Shown piece after piece: positions 24,488 through 36,431 of a DNA stretch of 64,000 nucleotides (position 1 is the stretch's first letter; each line of letters starts with the position of its first letter). The stretch spans positions 3,720,001 to 3,784,000 of the forward strand of contig NC_035794.1 in assembly GCF_001653235.2 (NCBI RefSeq), given 5' to 3'. Made by a program: the position numbers and the translations under genes. This DNA comes from Pochonia chlamydosporia 170. Its lineage: Eukaryota; Ascomycota; Sordariomycetes; Hypocreales; Clavicipitaceae. The notes beneath the pieces were generated by a model. The model searched no databases and had not been told where the DNA came from. It worked only from the letters and a program-made list of their open reading frames with translations.

Positions 24488-26607
24488 ATGAAAGTCTGGC
24501 ACCTTGTATCTGGTCTACTTGCCTCGCAAGCCCTCGTTGGTGAGTCTCCATCACGTATCAGCTATCAATTCTCATGTAAATAGGGCTCACCACATCCCAA
24601 CTCATCGGCATCCCAACCGTTCCATACCAACAATCCGACCAAACGCTCTCCTTAAAAACCATAACCTCCATCATCGTCGACAGCCGTCACGCCAACGCCC
24701 GCGATGCCAATGGCTCAACCCTCATCCCCCCCACGCTCCACGACTTCGCAACCACCTTTGCCCAAGACCTCCACGACACGCTCGGCATCACCGCCAAAGT
24801 AACCATCCAGGACACCCCAGCACCGCAGAGCATCTTCCTCACCCTCGGCAACCCATCCCACTACCTCGACGCAGCATCGCGTCCCACATCTGAGGGCTAC
24901 ACGCTGTCGACCTCCTCGCACGGCATTACTGTGACGGGTGCTTCTCCCCTCGGCGCCTGGTGGGCAACCCGCACGATCCTCCAGCAGGGAATCCTGAAAA
25001 ATGGCCTCGTGCCCCTTGGAAGTGGTGTTGATAGCCCCGGCTGGGCTACCCGCGGGATGATGCTCGACTGCGCACGACACTTTTATCCCAAGGACTTTCT
25101 GGTTGAAATGTGCGGGTACATGTCCTTTTTTAAGCAGAATACTTTTCATGTCCATCTGAGCGATAATGTCATTGTGCCGATCACGCCGTCGAACTTTAAG
25201 GATGTGTATGCCCGTTTTCGCCTGTGGTCGGATAGTCCGTCCGTCAAGGGATTAAACAACTACCAGAACGAGTCGTACACGCGCGCTGATTTCGAAGAAA
25301 TACAGCGCAAGTGTGCAGCGAGAGGCGTCACGATCTTGCCTGAGATTGAGGCCCCAGGACATGCGTTACCCATCGTGCAGTGGCGGCCGCAAGTTGGATA
25401 TAAAGGCGCGCTAGATCAGTTGAACATCTCGCATCCGGATACCATTCCCACCATGAAGACGATATGGGGTGAATTCCTGCCCTGGTTTTATAACAAGCGT
25501 GTTTCGATCGGTGCAGATGAGTACCAGGGCCCAGAGGCTGATTACAAGGTCTTTGTGAATGAGATGGCTAGGTTTATCGCCTCCAAGGGCAAGGAGACTC
25601 AGATATGGGGAACGTTCCCTCCAAAGAACGCCAGTGTCGAGATATTTCGAAACGTTACGATCCAGCACTGGGCGTATGCGTTTGGGAACCCGAAACGGGA
25701 TTACATCGGCAATGGGTACAGTGTCATCAACTCAGACGAGATGTACTACGTTGTTCTAAAAGTGGGTGGGTATTCTCGCAGCGTCGACATTTCCAAGACA
25801 TTTTCGGGGAATCCGGGCGGAGGGAAATGGGAGCCCAATATATTTAGTTTGAAAAAGAAGCAGGATAACGTGGATAGGGGGGAGAAGCTGCTCCGCGGGG
25901 GGATTACGCCGTTGTGGAATGATAATGGTGCGAATACGAGCGTCTACTCGGAGGCGTATTATGCTTGGAAGAAGGGGATTCCGGCACTGGCGGATAAGCA
26001 GTGGGGTGGGAATCTCACCATGGGTGAGTTTGATGGTGTTTTGGCCAAGTTTGGCGGGAGGATTCCGGGGGAGAATCTGGAGAGGAGGGTTGCGTCGAAG
26101 GGTGAAGTGGTGATGAATTATACGGATTTTAGGGGTCCAGAGGTGGTGGATTCGTCGGGGAATGGGTATAATGGTAAGACGGATTGCAAAGCGAGCGGTG
26201 GAGTGCTACATATGACGAGGGATTGTGGCCTGAGTACGGGTTTGGAGTCCAAGGGGCGGAATTATACGCTCGAGATGGCGATTAAGGTGGATAGTCTGTC
26301 GGGGGATACGGTGTTGGTATCTGGGCGGGACTCGGTGCTGATGCTGACGCCGAATATTACGCTGTTTGCGGGTGGTAATTATTTCAGGTTGAATAGGACG
26401 GTTGGCTTGGGAAAGTGGCTTGATTTGAAGGTTGTTGCGAGGGGTGCGAGGACGTATGCTTCTGTGGATGGGGAGGAGGATGAGTTTCTGGCGGGGGTTT
26501 CGAATTATGGAAAGGGGATTGTGTGGGCGGAGATTGGGATCGAGGCGCCGATTGAGAGGGTTGGTGGGTGGGAGGGGGGATTGAAGGCGTGGTCGTTGAG
26601 GGAGTGA
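24488..26607 (+). CDS. Secreted glycoside hydrolase family 20-like (beta-N-acetylhexosaminidase)
   Basis: Likely releases terminal N-acetylhexosamine from chitin oligomers or glycans outside the cell. Exons 24488-24539 and 24584-26607 around a 44-bp intron give 691 residues. Residues 1-17 form a signal peptide (MKVWHLVSGLLASQALV) that is almost exactly exon 1. Next is a GH20b-like N-terminal domain (about 35-150), then the TIM-barrel region opening with GWATRGMMLDCARHFYP. HVHLSDN and EIEAPGHA are typical strand ends, and the acidic pair D329-E330 lies in SIGADEYQG, where GH20 has its catalytic Asp-Glu. The C-terminal ~260 residues look like a concanavalin/LamG-type beta-sandwich. Several N-glycosylation sequons are present. 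Family call is good; substrate is inferred. The gene shows a marked C-to-G shift along its coding strand. Confidence 0.88.
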
Positions 26608-26748
26608 ATCTGGCGATCATGTTGTTGGTGTTGTAGTTGCGAATAGAGTGAAGTGAATCAACGAATGACGTTTGTCCGCCCCACCATTTTCAACTTTAAC
26701 CACAATTGACTTCACCCCACCAACATTCAACTCTCCATCTTCATCACC

Positions 26749-27756
26749 ATGGAAGTCTCTAATCCCCGACGGATACTGGCCGTCAGCCTAGACACACAAG
26801 CAGACCACCTAAGTAGAGTCATCAAAGGTGCGGCAGCTCCCATAGCCTCCCACTTCAACTCTAACGTCAACAGACCTCACCGGCTCATCACCCTCATCCT
26901 CTCCATCCCTCGCCGGCTCAACGCACAATCTCCCCCTCAAAACGCAATACTACACCGCCACCGTCCCCATATGGCTGGACCTCATCGCCTCGCCGTCCGA
27001 GTGGTCCGCATCCTTTCTATCCGATGAAGCAGGCGAAGTGCTCGCTGTGCTAGGCGGCTTGATTCTCATCTTTGCACTTCCAGAATCGTCAGACGTCGAG
27101 AAGGCTCGCGACCTCATCAGCCACGTAGGTCAAGTTGTTAACGAAGGTTTGGGGGGCTGGGAATGGGACGGCGTCCGACTTGCCGTTGGTGTGGGGGAAA
27201 GCGATGCAGATGAGTGGGATGAGTTGTGTGCGGAGGCGGGTTTGGAGTTCGTCCAGTTGGGTGGGAGGCAGGTCACTTTGAACGAATTTGGCGGTATGTT
27301 GAGTTTCTACTGTATGAGTGCAATCGAGGGGCAGATTGCTAATGTTGAGCAGAGAAAACGGGCATTCCTCGCGTCAAGGAGGCCCTCGAATCAAATGACT
27401 GGGCACAGGAACCGTCTGACGCAGACGACTTCAATCCCGTGTCTGACGACGAAACGGAGCATCTGGATCCTGAAAATCTAGACTTTGGCTACGACCGCGC
27501 GGATTTTGAGGGTCTTAAGAAGGCGATATGGGAGGCTAGGCCAAAGGACCATGCTGAGCCTGCTGAAGGCCCTGCATCCAAAGAGAATGCCGGGCATGAG
27601 GGAGGTGGAGATGAACTGGATGATGATGAGGTTGTCAAGGTGGAGAGGATGATGCGCAAGTTGCAGGCTGTGAGGGAGGCTGGTGAGGGATTACCTGAGG
27701 CGCAGAGGAAGAGGATGGCTGCGAGGGCGGTGGAGGAGGTGATGAAGCAGCTTTGA
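26749..27756 (+). CDS. Alpha/gamma-adaptin-binding p34 family protein (Irc6/AAGAB-like)
   Basis: Family members bind clathrin adaptor large chains and act as chaperones in AP-1/AP-2 assembly. Exons 26749-26827, 26874-27293 and 27353-27756, with 46- and 59-bp introns, give 300 residues. The N-terminal half is a small-GTPase-like fold without nucleotide motifs, including IWLDLIASPSEW and VLAVLGGLILIFALPES. The C-terminal half is acidic (SDDETEHLDPENLDFGYD) and ends in a helix with VKVERMMRKLQAVREAGEGL, the conserved C-terminal p34 signature. Only 141 bp separate it from the GH20 stop, so the promoter is compact. Assignment rests on architecture and the C-terminal motif. Confidence 0.82.
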
Positions 27757-30565
27757 TGTGGCGTGTAGATAATGATTTATGGGTTTGTACGGAGTACTTT
27801 TATATGCTGCATGGCATTGACGGGCGTTTTTGATGGTTGACGTGTGGTAGGTTAGATTCTTTGGCGTACGACGGGAATTGATAGTGCTCTCGCCTGTGTT
27901 CCATTTTGGCGATGGTCTGTCGTAAAATTGAACATTACCTACGTGTGTATGTTGCGAGCATGGATTGCATCTTCGTCCGTTTGGTTGGGATCGCTGTGTG
28001 ATGTTCTGGTATGCGCTGGTCCAACATCTTCAAGCCACTTAATCTTCCACCCACTCACTGATTCTGCAGTGATGAATGCTGTATAATTCCCCTGATAGCA
28101 TTTCCCCCTATAGCACATGGAATCCTGCCTGCCAGGTCCTACAAGAACATGGCCAATTCCATTTCGTGTTGCGGGCCTAAAATTTCATCGCCGTATAGGG
28201 TATCAGCCTTCTCGGATTTGGGACATCCCCATTGCCGCCGCAACAGCAACCATAAGCTGAAAAAGGTAAAAGATCACCTGTACCACCTTTGCACGTCTAT
28301 TCCTTGCTCTGCATCTCGTCATCGTCAAAAGCGGTCTTCTGCAAGCATAAACCGCGAAGCACCACGACTCTTCAGGCGACCAGTGCTAACCACCTCGTCC
28401 ACCTGGATGTCCAGCAAGGCGGCCAGAGCTCAGGCTTTGAACGCAACTGTCACCACACATGCCATGTCCATCAATGGACGTACCTGCGACCAGGTTCAGC
28501 CTTGAGCCTCGATCATCACTCGCCTATGCGATCGCCAGCATTCCCCGTCCGGCTAAGGGACCGCATGAACGCGACATCGAAATAGGGAAAAGGGGAGAAA
28601 CGCTTATGCCTATGGAGGCGACACAACAATGAGACCAGACAAAGCAATGACACATGGAGTTAGTCAACTCGATTCCAAACTATTTACGCGCGACACCAGC
28701 TCGTGCAGCCACAATGGGTCTCACATTCTTAGTCAAAGTCTATGCGAACTCCATGTACGGAGTGCAGTAGACGGAGGCGTAAAACGCAAGTCGAGGGCAA
28801 CCATCTCCCAGTCTTCTGGGCGCGACCAAATAACAAAATGTGCTCACACAACCTCTTGTCAGCTGTGGACATGCAGCTTTGCATGTATGAAGGATTGTGT
28901 TCGGCGGCATCACAGAATTGTTGATGGTAGGTCCAAATCAAGGGATGGCCAAAGCAACACTATGAGGAGCTAGATCAGCCAGCCGGCATGCCCAAAAAAC
29001 TCACTCACAAGAAGGAAAAAGAAAAAATCTCAGCCATAACAACGGCACTCGAACTCGTGATGCGATACGCGCCGATGGCATGTGGCCGTTGGGCGAGGCG
29101 GAGACTAGAAACTGGCTGGGGGCTTGATGCACAGACAGGGTCCAAGTCAGGGGTAAGCATTTGATGTCTTGATGTCTCTCCCGGTGGAGTGGAGGGGTGG
29201 GATTGACGAGAACATGGAAGCCAACCGACATGGGCCTCGTCCAGTCTGGCTGGTGCAATTGACATCTATCTGCCTGATCCGCCGGGTTCATCATGACACC
29301 CATTGGCATCATCAGGAGGGAAATGTAAAAGTGCTGCGTATTGATGGTTCAACGTTGACGTTGAACTTATAAATATGAATGATCATCTTGTGCAAGAGCC
29401 ACATTGGTGATAGAAAGCAAGGTAGCGAATAGAATCCCAAGTCGATCTGGTGGGAACAGCACTGGTGTCAAGTCTGCCCTCTCCTCGCACCACCACCAAC
29501 CCGGCTGGTGATAACTTTGGTGACATGGAGTCAGAGCCGGTGCCAGCCTATTAGACCAGACAATTTGAATGCTTGCCCAGCCACCAGACCAGACGGTTCA
29601 AGATCAAACAGAAGCACACATGCGGTCTAAGCCACTGTAGAAACCCCCAAGCTAGCCCGTTTCAATAGACAACCTTATACAGTATATACTTTGATAGACA
29701 TCTCGAGTTGAGTTCAATATTGGCCAAGAGTGTGGATGTACACAGCGAGCAAAAGCCTCAACAGGGACAGAAGAGTCAACAACCCAGCGGCGGCCACTTG
29801 GGGTCGTGGGTTGACCGGTAAAAGCTTCAATTGAGCTGAGCAATTGAACCAGACTTGACCGCATATCGCGTCTGATACGATGCAGACTGAGAAATGCTCC
29901 TTCCTTGGAGACAAACGAAGCGATGCAGCTGGAGGCTGACTATACTGATATCAGACGGACGCTGCATGACAAGACATGAGGACCTTGAAGCATCAAGTTG
30001 CCTTGCCTTCATTGCAAGCGCCCTGAGGTCCACAGGGAATTGAGCAATTGCTCCGAACAAGACGTGGCGGTGTTGACCAGTAGGATCGGATATCCGACAT
30101 GTTTGTGCCAGGGGCATGGAGGCGGCAAAAGGAGTTGAGCCTGGCATTTGTTGCAAAAACCAGTGCAGCCAACTTGAAGCTAGCCAAGCAATGATGACGA
30201 CACTGGACCAGGGTCCTGCCAAACAGTCCGGAACATGATTGACACGAAAATGCGGTCAACCACACGTCTCCAGCTTGTGGCTAAACCAGTCTGGCTTCGT
30301 GTGACTGGTGACCGGCAGCATCTGGGCTGCATATGCCAGGAACAAGCGGTCTGGTACCATGCTTCAGCCGTTTCCTCGAACCACATCATGTTTCCGCCGA
30401 CGCAGCAGGGCAAGGGAGGAAATATTCGATCACCTCAATTCGGTGTCGCACGATACATGCGCTGACGTCCGCACAAGGAGACATGTGCACATATATACTT
30501 CAGACAGCTGAGCCACCACATGCTCAAGCTCGCTGGGAAGAGCCCAGCGCATTGTGAAGCATTTG

Positions 30566-30590
30566 AACAGAACAGAACAGAACAGAACAG
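30566..30590 (+). repeat. (AACAG)5 pentanucleotide repeat
   Basis: Five exact AACAG units followed by one variant (AATAG) in non-coding DNA. Confidence 0.9.
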
Positions 30591-33500
30591 AATAGACCCG
30601 GCCTGTTCCTTGACGGACATGGCTCTCAGGGGCAGTCAGTCAGCCAGTCATTGTTTATTCGTCGGAACAGTCTCCGCTGCAAGCCGACGGGGGTCTTCCT
30701 TGTGCAAACAGCACGCGCCCTACTGCAGGAACACTGGCGGGTCTAGTGGCCCTCTCCACAGTCTGGGCATGTCTGGTCAACTGGTGGTTTTTCGCGGCTT
30801 TCCTTGCGTTCGTTGGGGTGGTCCTGTGAGCCTCACCATCAGAGTGCCAGCACAGGTCCATCATGGGTATAGCTTGCGTCCAGAAGCAAAAGTTTCTGCA
30901 ATTTCGATTTTCGCCTTGTGCCCATGAGTTATCATTGTGGCATGTTCGTTTCCATTCGCACATGGCGCTCCTCGTCTTGCGGCAGACACAAGCCCCAATA
31001 CTGCCACCACTCAAAAAGTGATATATCATAGACTTTACCTGGGTGCTTGTCTCCTCCAGCTTGGCGGAGGATTCTGGAGTCAAGGGTATCGGTACCGCAC
31101 ATGGCAGGGAGCACTTGCATGCAGCACATTTGCCGACCGATTTAATAGATCATCCGACCACAATAGACGTTCCCAGTCGGGAAAGAGCAACTAACGTGTC
31201 TTGGAGCAGGTTTATCTGTTCCAGTCTCGCGGTACAGAGGACGGAGCGGCATGTGTCTCATTGAACGCGCTCTTCATAGCCCCTGAGTTGTCGTTGTTGA
31301 TCACCTTTCTGCCCCCTTTTTTCGGGACCACTGTGTGTTTGTGCCTGCATGACGGACCGGATGAAGGAGGGCAGAGAATCAATGCCTCTGGCTACCTGCT
31401 CAGCAGCCCCGGACGAGTCGGATGGTGTGTAGCTGTTCTGCACTCTGTGTCATTTACGATCAGTTCAGTTTCGAGCAAACTCGCGCCAACCTTGCACTAC
31501 AAACATGTAGCAGCACTTGCCTGCAATCATACCAGCGTACTCAATACCCTGTACTATGCGCCTCGATATGCGGATTCGTCGGCTGGTAGGGCGAGCAAGA
31601 GTTGACCATGATCCTGTGGAAGCTGGTCGTGTCATTCTAGAGACAATTGCCGTGTCAGTACGGAGGAGGTGTCGGACCCTGAAATATCGGAAATCAATAT
31701 TTGAGCTAAGCGGGGACGACACCAATTCTGCGTAAAACATACTCGCTTTGCGAAGCAGGCCCCAATGCAAGTTGAAATGTTAAAGTATACAGATTAATTA
31801 CCAGAAAACTACGGACATCTGGTCTTATGCGCTCAACGAACTTGACAATTTGTTGATGTCTTGATCTGAATTTGGCAGGAGCGACGGCCCACCAATACAA
31901 TCAGGGGAAGCACCATGACGTTTTCCCCAGACAAGGAAGGCCCAATCCTGCTCTCAAGAATTTTGGTCAAAACTTTCCCACAAATTAATTCTACGACAAC
32001 TTTACTTCCGCAACTCAGGTGCTCGAGCATATTAGGCGTGATCTGATCTGCAAGAACCTACCAGACAGGGTGCCACATGGCGATGCCCTCACCTCAACTC
32101 TTGATTCCGCTTCGCCAAGAGCTATTCAGAAGTGCACGGTCTGGTACTCCCTATTCCATACTCAAGTACTCCGTACTAGGTGATCGACCAACATTCACGT
32201 TATGCACGGAGTACTGTCTCAACCACGACACGCAAGCCAGACTGGCGACATGTAGTGGGCCATTCGATAACTTTCCAAGACATCGAAGCAGGAAGGGATT
32301 TGGAAGCACCGTCGTCGCGACTCGGCGAGTATTGTATACATTACATTACTCCGTATCCCACCAGCAAGGTCTATTCACCGGGGCTGCATTTTGAGTCGTC
32401 CGTTGAAAACTACCAGAGTACCGCGTTGACAACTCAAATCATCACCTAGATTGTGAGACAGGATTCACTGCACAATGGCAACGGCCCTGTGGTAATTTGG
32501 CTAATCGGTAGCACAGATCGCTTTGAGATCGTTTCATGGTAAAGCGAGCCAATTGCTCGTAGCCCAGCCGCGAACTGAACCGATCAGCCAAAGATTTCGC
32601 ACCAGCGGCTCCAACAAGACTCCTTGCTGCGCTCTAGAGACTTGATGGGCCGTGCACAGTCAGCCCCGAAGACAGAGACATGACGCATGTACCAGCTGGG
32701 TTTGCCTCTTCTTTAGGAGACACCGCCTTGTTGGGACCAGATTCTGACAGATCTGCATGGTCTCTGCTCTGCTAGTCAGAGGAGGGCCTTTCCACTCCAT
32801 AATGGCTCCAGAGTTGGTATGGAGTACGGATGCACTTCAAAATGCTTCTTTCTAGCCTGGGTACACCAATGAACCCATCGAGACATCTGATAGCGGCCTC
32901 GCTTCTTTCGCAACAAAGTGCATACGGGTACCTTGCAGCTTTCACTCCAGGAAACCCGCCACCAATGACATCTGCAGCTCAGTTCTGGAGGGCTTGGTTC
33001 AAGAGAATGGAGCTTTGTTGACCATTGCCATCCACTCACCCGCGCCGAACACGGGGCAAACCCTGTGCAACCCGGCACAGTTATGTGTGCTATGCATGTA
33101 CCGCCACCTGTTGTGCTTGAATCGGTCCCATGTGTCTCTGTGCCGTGAGATGACCAGGGCAGCACGGCTAGCGTTCTGACCAAGGAGGCAAGACAATGCT
33201 CCTGAGGTCGGCATGGCTGAGGACTGTGATCGATCACTTTCCCCCCCACTGCGAGAGTCAAGAACCCCCTTGCAGCTGTGGTCCCAGCACGAAACGGCTT
33301 GGAAGATAAGACAGCCAAGTCTGGGAGAAAGTCTCAACCGGCACAATATTTTAGCATCATGAATGCCAACGTACAGCTCTGCCGGCATGAGCAAGAGCTC
33401 ATAATGTTGTCGAAAGGGACCAACGAAATAAACTGACACTGAGCTGCTACAAATGCGTCTCAGTAGCTCCCCTTTGGATCAGACCCTTGACCCTAGAGCA

Positions 33501-35759
33501 GCCAACACCATTTTTCGCGAGCTTCCTCGGCGCATTTACAATGGAACATTATCATCGCCCTCAAAATAATATGGAGTCTAAAAATTTCATCGTACAGAAC
33601 GGTACGGAGCCGTAATTTCCAAGACAGATGAGTTAGTCGTATGAGGAATATGTTGCTACTGTTTATATACCAAAACCGCCGGATTGGATATGTCGAATAG
33701 GTCTGTCCTCCCCATTCTGCTTCAATATCCAGAGTATGGATACTGTTGCACTGTGTGTCGAGGTTGGTTGTTTTCGTTGCATAAGACTCCGTGCACATAG
33801 GCTATGTTGTGCAAGGGCACGAAAACCGAGTTTTAAAACTGGCCAGTTCAGCCACCACGATCCCACCAGTCCGCTCGGCTCTTATCTACGGAATATTATC
33901 CAATAAATTTCAAGTCTGGCGACTTGTGGGTGGACATTCGTGCAGTGGGCTCGGCTGCCTCAGACTTGTTCTTGTGAGCTAGTGCGATTCACTCAGCATG
34001 GAAGAGCCCAGCCCCAGGAACGAGTCCATTGAACCTGGTCGAAACCAACCAGCTTCGAGGATGGCGCAAAATACAACAAGTCACCCATTGACGCGGACCC
34101 CTGCTGTTCCAGCAAAAGGTGGTCCTGCTGCGTGCCTGAGGTATGGAGACCATGCAACAGCGAAGGGCTGGCGCGACATCAGAACCCCTGATAGGATGCT
34201 AAAAATGTACTCGACTCCATTTCACACACGTCGATGATAGGAGGAGTTTTCTTACGATGTGCTTTAGTGGGCGTCCTAAAACAACGCTGGGCGAAGTCGG
34301 CACAGGGCGAAAACAAGACGGCACAACGTCCTGCGAACGCCCTGGACAAAACCAGTGGTGTTGGCTTTGAGTTTCGTCTGGTTCACCAGACCATGATCAT
34401 CGAGGTCGCGTTGAAGCAGAAGGTGGAGCATGAGCTCAGGCATTGAACAAGGATGTGGTCGAGAGGGACGGCCCCGAGTGGCGCGACGACCATTTAGGGG
34501 AAAGACCAGGAACGAAGAGTTCAGGAACCCGCTCATCTGTCCACATGCGCTCGAAGCCATCCCCACAACGCGCCAACCGCCGGCAACAGAGCAGTAACAG
34601 TGTGGCGACCTGTTGGTCCATGAACTTTGACGATCTTTTACATGGACGACCAGTGGTCCTGCCAGCAGGTATGGAGTACGGAGTGTACACCGACTCAATG
34701 GATTTTAGGCCGACACGAATGGGGGGTTTCGTCGAGCGAGAGGAGGGCAATAGCCAGCCATGAGAGCCAGTGATTATCGGCGTAGGGCTTCTTGAGGTTA
34801 TTGATCTCTCAACGGTTTGACAGAAAAGGAGCACTACACGGATAGCTTGTTGATTATTCTCGCTCAGGCAGCAAGTGCTTCGACTGCCATTTCATCAACT
34901 TGGCGCACTGTACTTTGTCCACCACATTGGACGGCAAAGTCATGTGGGAGACTCGACGTTGACACACAGTCTCCGCTCGAGCCACTCAGCAGCCATGCAA
35001 GCGCAACACGCCATGCGCCGCGACCTTTTTGAGACCAGTTATGGAGAGCTGGCACACGCTGAAAACCAAACGTCTGGTTGTTCAAGCCTGGTGTGCTGAG
35101 AATCAGTCTCGTGCGTTATGGGTGTCTTGCATGCCTTGTCCTTGGCCATGTCAGAGCCAGTCAGACCAGTCGGGGAACCAGTCAGATGGGTGGGTGTGTG
35201 GGCAAACAACATGCGGCGCCAGCCCAGAAGCCAGGAGGGTACCAGGGCCAATGAGTGGCTGTCTACCAACAGCAAAGTACCCCTGTCAGATCTGATGCGT
35301 TTGAGTGGACAGCGACTGGAGCCCGGTTCGAGTTGGCGCAATGGCCTGGCTGGTCTGGTGTTTGTCGTCAAGTTCCTTTTCCGAGTTCAGCGCTCAGGAA
35401 CTGGCCCAGCACGGCCGGGCACACCAGGCATGGGATTGGCACCTCACACAAAGACACCAGGCCAAACCAGACGAGACCAGACACGAAAAGTGACATGGAG
35501 GGAAGGCAAAGGGGGTCCGGCCGCCCACTCACTCACTCACGCACCACGTCACAATCGGTCGGGATAGTTTGGTGCCTGTTCCTGCAGACGTTAGTGCAGC
35601 CTAGGGTTTGCAACTGGGCTTGATCCAGCTCCGGACCCCCAACTTCTCTGTCGATGGCTGCCATGGTTGGCCACGGTAGTCCTGTCTGGAAGCCCAAGTC
35701 TCGAATCCAGGCACGGGTTCTCCCAATGCTCAGAGCCGTGCTGCCACCCCCCCATCGTT

Positions 35760-35945
35760 GAGCCCCCTCTCCCCTCTGCCCGTGCTCACACTGGTCGCAG
35801 GGTTCCTTTTCCTCCCGTCTCTCCCATCCTTCGGTTTTCTCTCCTCCGTCTCTTCTATCACCATCCCTCTCGCTTCGTTCTTCTGCTACTTCCTTTCCTT
35901 CCCCGACCTTTTCTTTCTTTCAAGTCACTCTCTTGTTGTTTAGTA
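35760..35945 (+). promoter_or_regulatory. Long pyrimidine tract, probable transcription-start region of the homeobox gene
   Basis: About 185 bp dominated by C and T on the plus strand, beginning 670 bp before the homeobox ATG. In filamentous fungi such tracts often sit at or just before the transcription start, which would imply a 5' leader of roughly 500-650 nt. Confidence 0.5.
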
Positions 35946-36431
35946 GCCATTTCGGTACCCGTCACTCTTTCCGGGACCATTACATTCATTCGGCTCCTCA
36001 TCGACGACTCTTGACCATCTCATCGAGACGACGTCCTCTGGAAAACCTCCAACATCTGCCCACTATAGGATTTTGGAGTCTCACATTCATTACATTTTCT
36101 TGATATTTGCAACACATCACACGCTTTCGCTACGCCCCTTATTCTTAGCTTTGAACCGCGAAACTATTTCGGTATCCAGGTTCGACTCGCCTACACCGAA
36201 GTAGCCATCATCCTGTCGGCATTCTCTTCAGGAATATACCAGACTCTCCTTGACGAACGAAGGCCCGTCGACCACGCCATAAAACAATCCACGAAGGCGA
36301 ATTGACTTACGATTTCGACGTTCCTTGATAACCTTGTGGCTTCCGAAGGCAATCCCTTAGTTGGGCCTAGCCATTATTACGACTTGACGCGACACATTGC
36401 ATTCGATTGGTTCCTGGCACGACACAACACA

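Larger units (their letters stand above)
27757..36431. other. 8.7 kb gene-free stretch upstream of the homeobox gene
   Basis: No supported gene. Frames up to ~180 residues (such as 33318-32776 minus and 31083-30655 minus) lack motifs and mostly lack ATG starts. The stretch is enriched in GTCTGG/CCAGAC (21 copies counted by eye) and has four exact ACGGAGTA/TACTCCGT words (27789, 32167, 32206, 32347). A pentanucleotide repeat sits at 30566-30590. Large flanks like this are common around fungal developmental regulators and may hold enhancers or long non-coding transcripts. Confidence 0.6.

Noticed and set aside
32776..33318. 180-residue minus frame in the homeobox upstream region
   Set aside because: Composition looks random (many Cys/Trp/His); no motif, overlaps another frame of similar length.
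35758..35943. 61-residue hydrophobic ATG frame ahead of the homeobox gene
   Set aside because: Translation of a pyrimidine tract; hydrophobic Leu/Phe/Ser content is a by-product of C/T richness.
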